Of a stretch of 64,000 bases of DNA, positions 41,234 to 49,521 are shown piece after piece. Every line of letters starts with the position of its first letter. Position 1 is the stretch's first letter. Both the position numbers and the translations under genes were made by a program. Origin of the DNA: CAZEDM01 sp964511075 (GTDB lineage Bacteria; Zixibacteria; MSB-5A5; RBG-16-43-9). The notes beneath the pieces are model-generated. The model was given only the letters and a program-made list of their open reading frames with translations. It was not told the DNA's origin and made no database searches. The DNA is taken from contig CAZEDM010000001.1 in NCBI GenBank assembly GCA_964511075.1, forward strand, positions 310,001-374,000, read 5' to 3'.

Positions 41234-41703
41234 ATGGCAGAGGAAAGGAAATCGGCAAGCTGGCGAAAGATTTTATCCTGAAAGACCAAAACGGCAAGGA
41301 GTTCAAACTATCCTCGTTCAAGGGAAGAAGGATCCTGCTTTCTTTTCATCCGCTTGCCTGGACCGATGTCTGTGCCAAGCAGATGAAGTCCCTGGAGGAT
41401 AATGTGAAGATTTTCGAGGATTTGAACACTACAGCAGTGGGAATAAGCGTCGACTCTATTCCCTGTAAAAAGGCTTGGGCGAAAAGCCTGGGGATAGAGA
41501 AAACTTCGCTTCTATCGGATTTCTGGCCTCATGGGGAGGTGGCAAAGCTTTACGGGATATTCCGGGAGAAAAACGGGATTTCGGAAAGAGCCAATATAAT
41601 TATTGACCAGGAGCAAAAGATAGTATTATTTAAAGTGTATGAGATAAGCCAATTGCCGGACATAAATGAGATAATAGATTTTATTAAGAGCCTCAAAGAA
41701 TAA
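41234..41703 (+). CDS. Peroxiredoxin (AhpC/TSA family) with apparent frameshift near its start
   Basis: The natural start is the ATG at 41234, with AAAGGAGGATAACG before it, but that frame stops at 41282. The peroxiredoxin itself is in the next frame (GKLAKDFILKDQNGKEFKLSS..., FHPLAWTDVC with the PxxxTxxC peroxidatic Cys, SLLSDFWPHGEVAKLYG) and ends at 41703. Losing one A in GAGGAAAGG near 41242-41250 would explain it. The first ATG in the correct frame (41383) would drop the active site. So this is either a sequencing/assembly error, a recent lesion, or a programmed frameshift. Context (SOR upstream, glutaredoxin downstream) fits peroxide removal. Confidence 0.75.
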
Positions 41704-41743
41704 AAAAATCAATACTTTCCGTCGATCTTGGGAGGAGCAAGAG

Positions 41744-42034
41744 ATGAAGATGAAGCATGTGAACGGGGAAGACAAAGGGCATGTCGTTCTCTATGCCTTG
41801 AGCACCTGTGCCTGGTGCAGGAAGACCAAACATCTGCTGGATAAATTGGGGGTTGAGTTTTATTATACGGATGTGGACCTCTTGAAGGGCAAGGAGAAAG
41901 ACGAGGCTATGGAGGCGCTCAAACAGCATAATCCTAAGTGTACTTTTCCTACTCTGGTTATAAACGACAAAAAATGTATAGTCGGTTATGCGGAAGAGGA
42001 GATCAGGGGGGAGCTTAGAAGTGAAGAAGAATGA
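41744..42034 (+). CDS. Glutaredoxin-family protein
   Basis: 96 aa glutaredoxin/NrdH-like fold: VVLYALSTCAWCRKTKHLLD with a CxxC active site, DVDLLKGKEKDEAMEAL, and the cis-Pro region CTFPTLVINDKKCIVGY. SD GGAGGAGCAAGAG. It reduces disulfides, probably with the ferredoxin-thioredoxin-reductase-like protein encoded by the overlapping next gene rather than with glutathione (inference). Confidence 0.9.
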   Translation: MKMKHVNGEDKGHVVLYALSTCAWCRKTKHLLDKLGVEFYYTDVDLLKGKEKDEAMEALKQHNPKCTFPTLVINDKKCIVGYAEEEIRGELRSEEE

Positions 42035-42530
42035 GGTAGGAGAGGAGGGGGTCCAGAAACTTTATCAAAGGCTGAACAGGGAGGCAGAGGCAGGCGGCTA
42101 TCATCTGAATCCGGAGGCAGAATTCACCAAAGATTTGGTCAGGGGGCTGATCATTAATGAAAAAAGATACGGTTACTGGGCGTGTCCCTGCAGGTTAGCC
42201 TCAGGCAGGAAAGAAGATGATCTGGATATAATCTGCCCCTGCGATTACCGGGATGCGGATTTAAACGAGTACGATGCCTGCTACTGTGCCTTATATGTTT
42301 CGGGAAGGGTTTTAAAAGGTCAAAAAAAGTTCGGCTCGATTCCGGAGAGAAGGCCTCCATTAGAAAAAAGAGGAAAAGAAAAACCTAAAGGGGCTGTCGA
42401 AAATCTTCCTTCCCTTTCTATGCCTGTATGGAGATGTAAAGTCTGCGGGTATTTATGTGCCAGAGAGAGCCCACCTGAGATCTGCCCTATATGTAAAGCC
42501 AAAAAGGAAAGGTTCGAAAGGTTTCTTTAG
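42021..42530 (+). CDS. Ferredoxin:thioredoxin reductase catalytic domain fused to rubredoxin
   Basis: The GTG at 42021 has GGAG seven bases upstream and starts within the glutaredoxin gene (14-base overlap). The N-terminal ~100 residues are an FTR beta (catalytic) domain: YWACPCRLASG, ICPCDYRD and CYCALYV give the 4Fe-4S and redox-active Cys set. The C-terminal ~40 residues are a rubredoxin-like Fe(Cys)4 domain (WRCKVCGYLC ... CPICKAKKERF). Electrons could pass from ferredoxin through the cluster to glutaredoxin/peroxiredoxin encoded upstream. Confidence 0.9.
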   Translation: MKKNEVGEEGVQKLYQRLNREAEAGGYHLNPEAEFTKDLVRGLIINEKRYGYWACPCRLASGRKEDDLDIICPCDYRDADLNEYDACYCALYVSGRVLKGQKKFGSIPERRPPLEKRGKEKPKGAVENLPSLSMPVWRCKVCGYLCARESPPEICPICKAKKERFERFL

Positions 42531-42543
42531 AAATCCTCCGGAG

Positions 42544-42560
42544 TGTAAAGCTTTCAGCTT
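42544..42560. terminator. Hairpin between convergent genes
   Basis: TAAAGCT-TTC-AGCTTTA, a perfect 7-bp stem in the 38-bp space between two converging genes. No long T-run, so terminator role is tentative. Confidence 0.45.
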
Positions 42561-42568
42561 TAATCTTA

Positions 42569-43465
42569 TCAGATAACTCTTCCCAGTATATAACCTATCC
42601 CCAAAAGAAACTGGGTTAGCAATACCACCATCACGTTAGCACCCTGTGCGGGTAACATTTTAGTAATATCAGAATGGGCAAGGGAGCCGCTGATGGCTTT
42701 GAATGCCATGGGTAGGGTGAGCAGGGCAATCAGTGCAAATGACGGCATTATTTTGAATATCACCCCCAGGATAATCCAGACATAGACCAGCAAGGTCAGG
42801 GCAGAATACAATCTCGCCGCTCTGTCTTTGCCCAGGATGATGGGCAAGGTTTTTCTTCCTCCGGTCTTATCTGCCTCCACATCCGGGAATTCGTTTAAAA
42901 ACAAAAGATTGCATACTAAAATGCCAGAGGGGATAGAGGCGAAAAGAACCGGCAAGGAAAAACCTTTGTTCAAAATAAGATATACACCCAGAACCGGCAG
43001 AGTGCCTAATCCCAAGCCTGTAGAGATCTCGGAGATTCCCAAACCTATCCTGGCTATAAAACTGTTGTAGAAGAGAACAAATATTGCACCAAGGATGAAT
43101 AGGGGTAAAAGGAACCAACCCTTGTTCAAAATAAAATAAACTCCGATCGGCACTGCCAAGATAAAAGAAATAGTTCCCAGCCAGAAGGTCTGCCTGGCAG
43201 AAATTTTTCCAGAGGGGAGTAAGCCGCTTCCCCCGCTGAACGGGGTCCGGTTTACCTTTAAATCGATTCCGCTTTTGTAGTCGAAATAATCGTTTAAGGT
43301 ATTGACGGAGATATGCAAAAGCAAAAGTCCTAAAAAAGTCAGGAGGGTATACTTGAGATTAAAAACCCCGTCATAGAATGCTATCGAGGTACTTAAAATA
43401 ATCAAAACCAGAGAAAGTATAAGAAATTGAGGACGGGTTTCGAGAAAAAAGGTTTTTAAGGACAT
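42569..43465 (-). CDS. UbiA-family prenyltransferase (MenA-like)
   Basis: 298 aa, eight to nine membrane helices. The two Asp-rich prenyl-diphosphate motifs are visible: NTLNDYFDYKSGID and NEFPDVEADKTGGRKTLPIILG. The first fits 1,4-dihydroxy-2-naphthoate prenyltransferase (MenA), so it probably makes the menaquinone precursor, but other UbiA enzymes remain possible. No other quinone gene is adjacent. Ends convergently with the FTR-rubredoxin gene. Confidence 0.82.
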   Translation of the reverse strand: MSLKTFFLETRPQFLILSLVLIILSTSIAFYDGVFNLKYTLLTFLGLLLLHISVNTLNDYFDYKSGIDLKVNRTPFSGGSGLLPSGKISARQTFWLGTISFILAVPIGVYFILNKGWFLLPLFILGAIFVLFYNSFIARIGLGISEISTGLGLGTLPVLGVYLILNKGFSLPVLFASIPSGILVCNLLFLNEFPDVEADKTGGRKTLPIILGKDRAARLYSALTLLVYVWIILGVIFKIMPSFALIALLTLPMAFKAISGSLAHSDITKMLPAQGANVMVVLLTQFLLGIGYILGRVI

Positions 43466-43553
43466 AGGCCTTTCCTTTCTTTAAAGATTTGACAAATCAA
43501 AAGGCATATATTCCAGTTATTAAATCTTTGCTGCGGTTTCTTTTATTTCAGTG

Positions 43554-43615
43554 CTTGCCAGGTCCCCTGACCTGGCAAGTTCCGCTTTTGCCGTCGGGTC
43601 AGGGGACCCGACGGC
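43554..43615. repeat. Tandem pair of related palindromes
   Basis: First CTTGCCAGGTC-CC-CTGACCTGGCAAG-type hairpin (43554-43579), then GCCGTCGGGTC-AGG-GGACCCGACGGC (43590-43615). Their centres (GGTCCCCTGACC and GGTCAGGGGACC) are reverse complements, so the two hairpins can also pair with each other. Confidence 0.65.
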
Positions 43616-43677
43616 CACTTAAATTAATTTTTATAAACCTGAAGGTTTATGCTCCATATAGTTCACTTACGGAAAGT

Positions 43678-44871
43678 TCAGACCGGCTCCAATTCGGTGT
43701 ATCTTTTGAGCTTGAACCTGGCTCCCCTCCACTCGACCGAGGTTTTGAAGAAGGGTGAAAACCAGATGATTCCTATCAGGATATCTTTCAGCGGAGTCAA
43801 GAAATAGGGAAAGAATCCAGCTCTTGCCTGGATCATCTTCCCCTCTAAGGAATCCACTATTATTTTGTAAAAGCTGGTTCCCAGAAAAGCTGAGAAGGAG
43901 AAAGTCGAGAAAGAAGAGAGAATGACGAAAACCGTGGCTATGAAAACTGGGTTGACCAGCATCTCCGAAAGATAGCCCAGACCTCCCAACTGCATCCTCA
44001 TCTGTGACCAGCGAAGGTTGCGACTGAAAAATTTGGTTAAGGCTCTCTGGCTGTTGTTACTGGTGATCAGATGGTTGGAGAGGATTACCTTTCTCCCCAG
44101 CCTAGTGAATTTTTTCCCCAGGATCTGGTCCTCTGCCAGGAAATTTTTCAGACTGGAAAAACCGCCGATCTTCTCCAGGTCCTCTTTTTTGAAAAGCACT
44201 GATTTTCCGGTAACACAGGTATAATCGAAATAATGATAGAGCGAACAGGTGCCTCCCAGGACGAAGGAGTTCAGATATAGGTTCTCCAGGATTGCTCCCA
44301 GGGAGCCCTTTCCCTTTCCCCGGATGAGATTGGTGACCAGCCCCACACCCGGGTCGCGGAAATAAGGGGCAGTGGCTTTAAGATAAGTCCTGGCTGGACA
44401 TACGTCTGCATCGCTTATCAGGATCAAATCATAAGAGGCATGTTTTAGCCCGCGAATTAGATTGTTTACCTTGGGATTATAACCATGATGATTCTGATCC
44501 TGGGCTATCTTTATAGGGAGTTTCGGGTATTCCTCCTGAAGCTCTCTGATCAAAGATAAGGTTTTGTCTTCACCTTTTTCCAGGCAGAAGATCAGCTCGT
44601 ATTCCGGATAATCCAGCTCGCAGAAAGAGGAGAGGTTTACCTTTAAGCCAGGATCGGCTCCCTGAAGTGGCTTGAGAATGGAGACCGGAGGGAAAAAATC
44701 TCCAGCATATTTATTCTTTTCCTTGCCATCCTTTTCTGAGCTACGGGGTTGAGGCAAAGATCCAGGCTTTTCAGAGTGATTCACCACTCTGAAAACACTA
44801 TACAGCTGTATGAAACAGCAGAAGGAGGTAAGCAGAACCAAAGTAAAAAAGATTAGATTTATCGGATTCAA
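43678..44871 (-). CDS. Membrane glycosyltransferase, GT21-like (ceramide glucosyltransferase/HpnI type)
   Basis: 397 aa, one N-terminal and three or so C-terminal membrane segments around a GT-A domain. The processive-type motifs are present: PPVSILKPLQGADPGL, ILISDADVCPARTYL (DxD), AEDQILGKKFTRLG and RNLRWSQMRMQ ((Q/R)xxRW). This set is that of GT21 enzymes such as ceramide glucosyltransferase and the hopanoid enzyme HpnI. It probably glycosylates a membrane lipid. Neighbouring prenyltransferase is in the same direction, but separated by the palindromes at 43554-43615. Confidence 0.82.
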   Translation of the reverse strand: MNPINLIFFTLVLLTSFCCFIQLYSVFRVVNHSEKPGSLPQPRSSEKDGKEKNKYAGDFFPPVSILKPLQGADPGLKVNLSSFCELDYPEYELIFCLEKGEDKTLSLIRELQEEYPKLPIKIAQDQNHHGYNPKVNNLIRGLKHASYDLILISDADVCPARTYLKATAPYFRDPGVGLVTNLIRGKGKGSLGAILENLYLNSFVLGGTCSLYHYFDYTCVTGKSVLFKKEDLEKIGGFSSLKNFLAEDQILGKKFTRLGRKVILSNHLITSNNSQRALTKFFSRNLRWSQMRMQLGGLGYLSEMLVNPVFIATVFVILSSFSTFSFSAFLGTSFYKIIVDSLEGKMIQARAGFFPYFLTPLKDILIGIIWFSPFFKTSVEWRGARFKLKRYTELEPV

Positions 44872-45043
44872 GTTGTTTAAAAAATGAGTCTAACTTATCA
44901 TATGGATAGGAGTCAAGCTCCAGCCTCCTTAACAATCGGATAATTTATTTTTAAATTCGCAAATGTCAAGGTTTAAAAACAAAGTTCCAGTCACCTATTC
45001 AGCTTAAACAATATTTTTAAAGGAGGCTGCCTGAATTTTGCTC

Positions 45044-45073
45044 TTGACTTGGGCTGATTTGAATCTCTATCTT
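45044..45073 (+). promoter_or_regulatory. Putative promoter of the Lon-like gene
   Basis: -35 TTGACT (45044-45049), 18-bp spacer, -10 TATCTT (45068-45073), 56 bp before the ATG. No CIRCE or sigma-32-type sequence seen. Confidence 0.35.
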
Positions 45074-45128
45074 AAACAGAAGATGAGGTCTAACTTTCGA
45101 TAAAATACGAGCTTCCAGGAGGAGTGCT

Positions 45129-47573
45129 ATGTCCGAGGAATTGAAATTCCAAGAAGTTCCGGTGGAAAAGCTAAGGTGGAGATGCGACCCCTCAAGTCTA
45201 AAGCTGAATTCCACGGATGATGTGGACGCCTGCGAGGGGATTATAGGGCAAAAGAGGGCGGTGTGTGCAATAAAACTGGGACTGGAGATAAAAAGCGAGG
45301 GTTACAATATATTCGTCACCGGCCTGGTGGGAACTGGCAGGACTACAACTATAAAGCATCTTTTGGAGAAGCTGGAAAAAGGGGAAAAGACCCCGGATGA
45401 TAAATGCTATGTGAATAATTTCAAAAATACGGATATGCCCAAGGTGGTAAATTTACCTGCAGGCAAAGGTGTAGTTTTCAAAAAAGATATGGGCAACCTG
45501 ATAGATTCCTTGGCCAATAATATACCTAGAATCTTTGATAGCGAGGCTTATCAGCGCCGGAGAAAGGAGGTGGTCTCCTCTTTTCAGGAAGATCAAAAGA
45601 AACTGGTGGGCGATTTTGAAAAGAAGGTGGCTAACGAGGGTTTCGCCCTGGTGCAGGTGCAGTTGGGACCGATTGCCAAGCCGGATTTGGAGCCACTGAT
45701 AGAGAACAAACCGGTTAACCTGGGCAAGTTGGAGAAACTCACTGAGGAAGGCAAATTTCCCCGGGAGGAATTTGATTCCCTAAAAGAGAGGTATTCAAAA
45801 TTGATTGAGGAGATGGAAAAGGTTTTTCGGGAAACCCGGTCAATGGCCAAGGAGCTGGAACAGGCACTTGCTAAACTGGATAAAGAAGTGATCTCACCAC
45901 TGGTGAAGGAACTGATACAGGAGCTGAGGAACAAATATAAAGGTAATAAAAAGATTGAGGAATACCTAAATGAGACGCAGGAGGATATCTTAACCGAATA
46001 TCAAAAATTCAGGGAGAAAAAAGAGGCTCAGCCTGAGGGCGCCTTACCCGGGTTACCTTTCATCTCGCCGGAAGCGCCTTTCCGGGAATATGAGGTGAAT
46101 GTGGTCGTGGATAACAGTGAGACCAAAGGGATTCCCATTATTATAGAGACCAGCCCTAATTACCGAAATCTTTTCGGAACTATCGAGAGGAGCTTCGACC
46201 GTCTGGGAGGAAGCAGGACGGATTTCACCAGGATAAAGGCGGGCTCGTTTTTAAGAGCCAACGGAGGTTATCTGGTTCTAAATGCCTTGGACACCTTGAT
46301 CGAGCCTGCAGTATGGCAGGCTCTGAAGAGGACCCTGCGAAATGGAATAGTGGAGATTCAAACCTACGACCCCTTCTATTTCTTTTCCGGTTCAGCCTTA
46401 AAACCAGAGCCGATTGAGTCAAATGTGAAAGTGGTGATGATCGGTGATCCTTATATTTACCAGACCCTTTATCGCTTAGATGAGGACTTCAGAAAGATCT
46501 TCAAGGTGAAGGCTGATTTCGACCTGGTCATGCCCAAGGAAGATAAGACGGTCTGGGAGTACGCCACCTTTATTCGTAAACTCTGCAAAGATGAGAAGCT
46601 GAATCCCTTTGATAAAAGTGCTGTAGCCTCTGTGGTGGAGTTCGGGGTCAGGTTAGCCGGCAGACAGAACAAGCTCTCCACCAGGTTCAACGTGATATCG
46701 GACCTGTTGCGGGAAGCTAACTACTGGGCCTGCTCAGAGAAAGCCAAGAGGGTCTCAGCCAAGCACGTGGAAAAGGCGAATGAGGAGTGGAAGAGAAGAG
46801 TGAATATGCCCGAGGATAAGATTCAGGAGATGATAGAGGAGGGGATTATAATGGTGGATATAAAGGGGAAGGTCGTGGGACAGGTCAATGGTTTATCCAT
46901 CTATGACTTAGGACAGTATATGTTCGGCAAGCCTACCCGCATAACAGCTCGAACCTCCATTGGTCGAAGCGGTGTTATAAATATAGAAAGGGAGGCAGAG
47001 CTTAGCGGACGAACTCATAATAAAGGTGTTTTGATCTTAAGTGGATTCCTGCTGGGGAGATATGCACAGGATAAACCCTTAGTGATGAATGCCAGTATCT
47101 GCTTTGAACAATCCTACAGTGGAGTGGACGGAGATTCCGCCTCCTCTACGGAGATATATGGAATCCTTTCCAGCCTTTCAGAGCTGCCTATCAGACAGGA
47201 TATTGCAGTCACCGGCTCGGTCAACCAGAAGGGAGAAATCCAGCCTATCGGAGGGGTAAACCAGAAGATCGAGGGGTTTTTTGATGTCTGTAAAGCCAAA
47301 GGGCTTACCGGAACCCAGGGTGTAATTATCCCCTATCAAAATGTGGAAGATCTGATGCTGCGTTCAGACGTAGTTGAAACGGTAAAGCAAGGTAAGTTCC
47401 GTATATATTCCATCAGAACCATTGACGAGGGAATAGAGATTTTAACCGGAGAAAAAGCTGGAGAAGGCAGAGCGAACGGAACTTATGAAGAGGGAACTGT
47501 GAACTATCTGGTGGATAGAAAGCTGGAAGAGTTCGCTCAGAGGTGGAAAGAGTTTTCAATAGGAGAGAAGTAA
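45129..47573 (+). CDS. Lon-like ATP-dependent protease (AAA_32/S16)
   Basis: 814 aa. The N-terminal half is an ATPase of the LonB-like type (Walker A GLVGTGRTT, long coiled-coil insertion about residues 145-300, then DRLGGSRTDFTRIKAGSFLRANGGYLVLNALD). The C-terminal ~200 residues are a Lon protease domain with the catalytic dyad Ser670 (GVDGDSASS) and Lys713 (GGVNQKIEGFF), 43 residues apart as in Lon. It is the form lacking the LonA N-terminal substrate domain. It degrades unfolded or regulatory proteins. Single gene. Confidence 0.9.
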   Translation: MSEELKFQEVPVEKLRWRCDPSSLKLNSTDDVDACEGIIGQKRAVCAIKLGLEIKSEGYNIFVTGLVGTGRTTTIKHLLEKLEKGEKTPDDKCYVNNFKNTDMPKVVNLPAGKGVVFKKDMGNLIDSLANNIPRIFDSEAYQRRRKEVVSSFQEDQKKLVGDFEKKVANEGFALVQVQLGPIAKPDLEPLIENKPVNLGKLEKLTEEGKFPREEFDSLKERYSKLIEEMEKVFRETRSMAKELEQALAKLDKEVISPLVKELIQELRNKYKGNKKIEEYLNETQEDILTEYQKFREKKEAQPEGALPGLPFISPEAPFREYEVNVVVDNSETKGIPIIIETSPNYRNLFGTIERSFDRLGGSRTDFTRIKAGSFLRANGGYLVLNALDTLIEPAVWQALKRTLRNGIVEIQTYDPFYFFSGSALKPEPIESNVKVVMIGDPYIYQTLYRLDEDFRKIFKVKADFDLVMPKEDKTVWEYATFIRKLCKDEKLNPFDKSAVASVVEFGVRLAGRQNKLSTRFNVISDLLREANYWACSEKAKRVSAKHVEKANEEWKRRVNMPEDKIQEMIEEGIIMVDIKGKVVGQVNGLSIYDLGQYMFGKPTRITARTSIGRSGVINIEREAELSGRTHNKGVLILSGFLLGRYAQDKPLVMNASICFEQSYSGVDGDSASSTEIYGILSSLSELPIRQDIAVTGSVNQKGEIQPIGGVNQKIEGFFDVCKAKGLTGTQGVIIPYQNVEDLMLRSDVVETVKQGKFRIYSIRTIDEGIEILTGEKAGEGRANGTYEEGTVNYLVDRKLEEFAQRWKEFSIGEK

Positions 47574-47620
47574 ACAACAGGTGTGATTGTAGTGTCAGGT
47601 TTTATACCCGACAACAATTT

Positions 47621-47645
47621 GTAGGGACAGAACATTATTCTGTCC
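47621..47645. repeat. Short hairpin repeat (GGGACAGAAC/GTTCTGTCC type)
   Basis: GGACAGAACATTATTCTGTCC. Same kind as 56050-56089 and 62915-62939. A degraded CCCTCTTTCA-rich stretch follows until the next gene. Confidence 0.45.
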
Positions 47646-47804
47646 GTTTCGGAACCAACCCTGTCTCCCTGTCTTAAGAAGAGAAGGACTAATACCACCC
47701 TTCTCTTGCTAAGTCGAAGATCCCCTTTCAGTGGGGGAGAAGGGAGTGAGGGATGAGTTCGAAAACTCCCGCAGGGCGGCTGCCAAAATGAGGGAGAGTA
47801 AGAT

Positions 47805-49001
47805 TTGACTCAGGTGGAGAAAAAAGAAAATAACGAAAAGGTAAAGGTAGCTCTTAGCTCCTTCTTAGCCGCGATTTTCCTTACCCTGACCAAACTGGTA
47901 GTGGGTATTATAACCCACAGCTTAGGGATAATTTCTGAAGCAGCCCATTCTGGCCTGGACTTGGTGGCAGCCGGCATGACCTATTTTACGGTAAAGCGGT
48001 CAGACAAACCTGCGGATACCGAACACCATTATGGGCACGGCAAATTCGAGAACCTCTCGGCACTCTTAGAGGCAATTCTACTCCTTGTAACCTGCGCTTG
48101 GATAATCTTCGAAAGCATCAAAAGATTTTTTAGACCAGTGAGGGTTGAGGTTATCCCGATCAGCTTTGTGGTTCTGGTAGTTGCCATACTGATTGATTAC
48201 TCCAGATCCAGAGCCCTTTACAGAGTGGCCAGGAAATATCAAAGTCAGGCTTTAGAGGCAGATGCCCTTCATTTCAGCAGTGACATCTTTAGCTCCCTGG
48301 TGGTTATCTTGGGTCTTGTTTTTGTAAGGATAGGTATCCCCATAGCCGATCCCCTCGCAGCACTGGGGGTTGCCTTGCTGGTTCTTCGCGCCTCCTGGAA
48401 ATTAGGAAGAAAAACGGTGGATGTGCTTTTAGATCGAGCGCCTGAGGGAATGGAGGAAAAGATAAAACAAGCAATCAAAAAGATTCCCCAGGTCAGTGCG
48501 GTTTCAAGGTTGAGACTGAGGAAGGCAGGCAGTCATTATTTTGTAGATATGAATATCAACCTTAAGAAAGACAGCTCGTTAGAGGAGGCTCATCAGATCA
48601 CCACCCAGATAGAAAAAGAGATCGCTTTGCTTCTGCCTAATTCGGATGTGGTGGTTCACACTGAGCCGGAGGATGGCGGATTCCTGGAAGATAAAAATGG
48701 GTTTTTGAAAGACGGGCTGGAAGAGAAAAAGATAGTCTCGGATATCTTGAATCAGCACTTCGATGAATTTGTGGAGTTCCATAACCTCACTTTCACCAGA
48801 ACAAAAGAAAAGGGGCTGATCAACCTTCATCTGGTCGTGCCCAAAGATGTCAAGATCGAGGACGCTCACAGGCTGTGTGACCATCTGGAGGAACATATCA
48901 AGGAAAGAATAGGTGAATCTGAGGTCTCCATTCACATCGAGCCCTGCGAGGGTGAATGCAAAACCTGCAATCAGGAATGTGAAAGAAGAAATTACAGATA
49001 A
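47805..49001 (+). CDS. Cation diffusion facilitator transporter with doubled cytoplasmic domain
   Basis: 398 aa, TTG start (AGGGAGAG upstream). Six membrane helices with the CDF metal-site residues: HSGLDLVAAG, HHYGHGKFENLSALLEA, and ADALHFSSDIFSS. After the membrane part are two consecutive ferredoxin-like dimerisation domains (~residues 210-290 and 300-385), where most CDF proteins have one, and a short Cys-rich tail (CEGECKTCNQEC). It exports Zn2+, Fe2+ or Mn2+ using the proton gradient; metal not certain. The next gene starts 12 bp on. Confidence 0.88.
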   Translation: MTQVEKKENNEKVKVALSSFLAAIFLTLTKLVVGIITHSLGIISEAAHSGLDLVAAGMTYFTVKRSDKPADTEHHYGHGKFENLSALLEAILLLVTCAWIIFESIKRFFRPVRVEVIPISFVVLVVAILIDYSRSRALYRVARKYQSQALEADALHFSSDIFSSLVVILGLVFVRIGIPIADPLAALGVALLVLRASWKLGRKTVDVLLDRAPEGMEEKIKQAIKKIPQVSAVSRLRLRKAGSHYFVDMNINLKKDSSLEEAHQITTQIEKEIALLLPNSDVVVHTEPEDGGFLEDKNGFLKDGLEEKKIVSDILNQHFDEFVEFHNLTFTRTKEKGLINLHLVVPKDVKIEDAHRLCDHLEEHIKERIGESEVSIHIEPCEGECKTCNQECERRNYR

Positions 49002-49013
49002 ACGGAGAGAAAA

Positions 49014-49511
49014 ATGAAAACCAAGTTTAAGGGGAAAGCTTGGCTGGCAGGCGACGATATCGATACTGACCAGATCTATCATGGCCAGTACCTGCCTTTG
49101 ACCGACCCCCAGGAGATGAAAAAACATGCCATGGAGTTTGTGCCGGGATTTGAGAAGTTCAGTCAGGAGGTGAAGCCCGGGGAGATTATCGTTGCCGGGA
49201 AGAATTTCGGCACCGGCTCCTCCAGGGAACATGCGGTGGTCTGCCTGAAGGAAAACGGAATAAGCTGCGTGGTGGCAGATTCCTTTGCCCGCATTTTTTA
49301 CCGCAACGCCATAAATTTAGGTTTTCCCCTGCTCGAATGTCCGGGCATATCAGAGTTGGTTAAAACAGGCGATGAGCTGGAGGTGGACGTCTCCTTAGGT
49401 GAGGTTAAGAACCTATCCACAGGCAAGAGCGTGACCGGGCACCCGCTTTCAGGATTGGAACTGGAGATTACCGAAAAGGGAGGGTTGTTGAATTTCCTGA
49501 AGAACGGATAA
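49014..49511 (+). CDS. 3-isopropylmalate dehydratase small subunit (LeuD/HacB-like)
   Basis: 165 aa swivelling domain of the aconitase superfamily: GDDIDTDQIYHGQYLP at the N-terminus and AGKNFGTGSSREHAV with the substrate-binding loop, then CVVADSFARIFYRNAINLGFPLLE. It works with a large [4Fe-4S] subunit in leucine biosynthesis or a homologous (homoaconitase-type) step; no large subunit is adjacent, so the pathway is not fixed. It lies between the CDF gene and an RNA methyltransferase with small gaps. Confidence 0.88.
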   Translation: MKTKFKGKAWLAGDDIDTDQIYHGQYLPLTDPQEMKKHAMEFVPGFEKFSQEVKPGEIIVAGKNFGTGSSREHAVVCLKENGISCVVADSFARIFYRNAINLGFPLLECPGISELVKTGDELEVDVSLGEVKNLSTGKSVTGHPLSGLELEITEKGGLLNFLKNG

Positions 49512-49521
49512 AAAAACTTCT

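Noticed and set aside
41383..41703. Peroxiredoxin starting at the ATG at 41383
   Set aside because: It would lack the peroxidatic Cys region that is clearly encoded upstream in the same frame.
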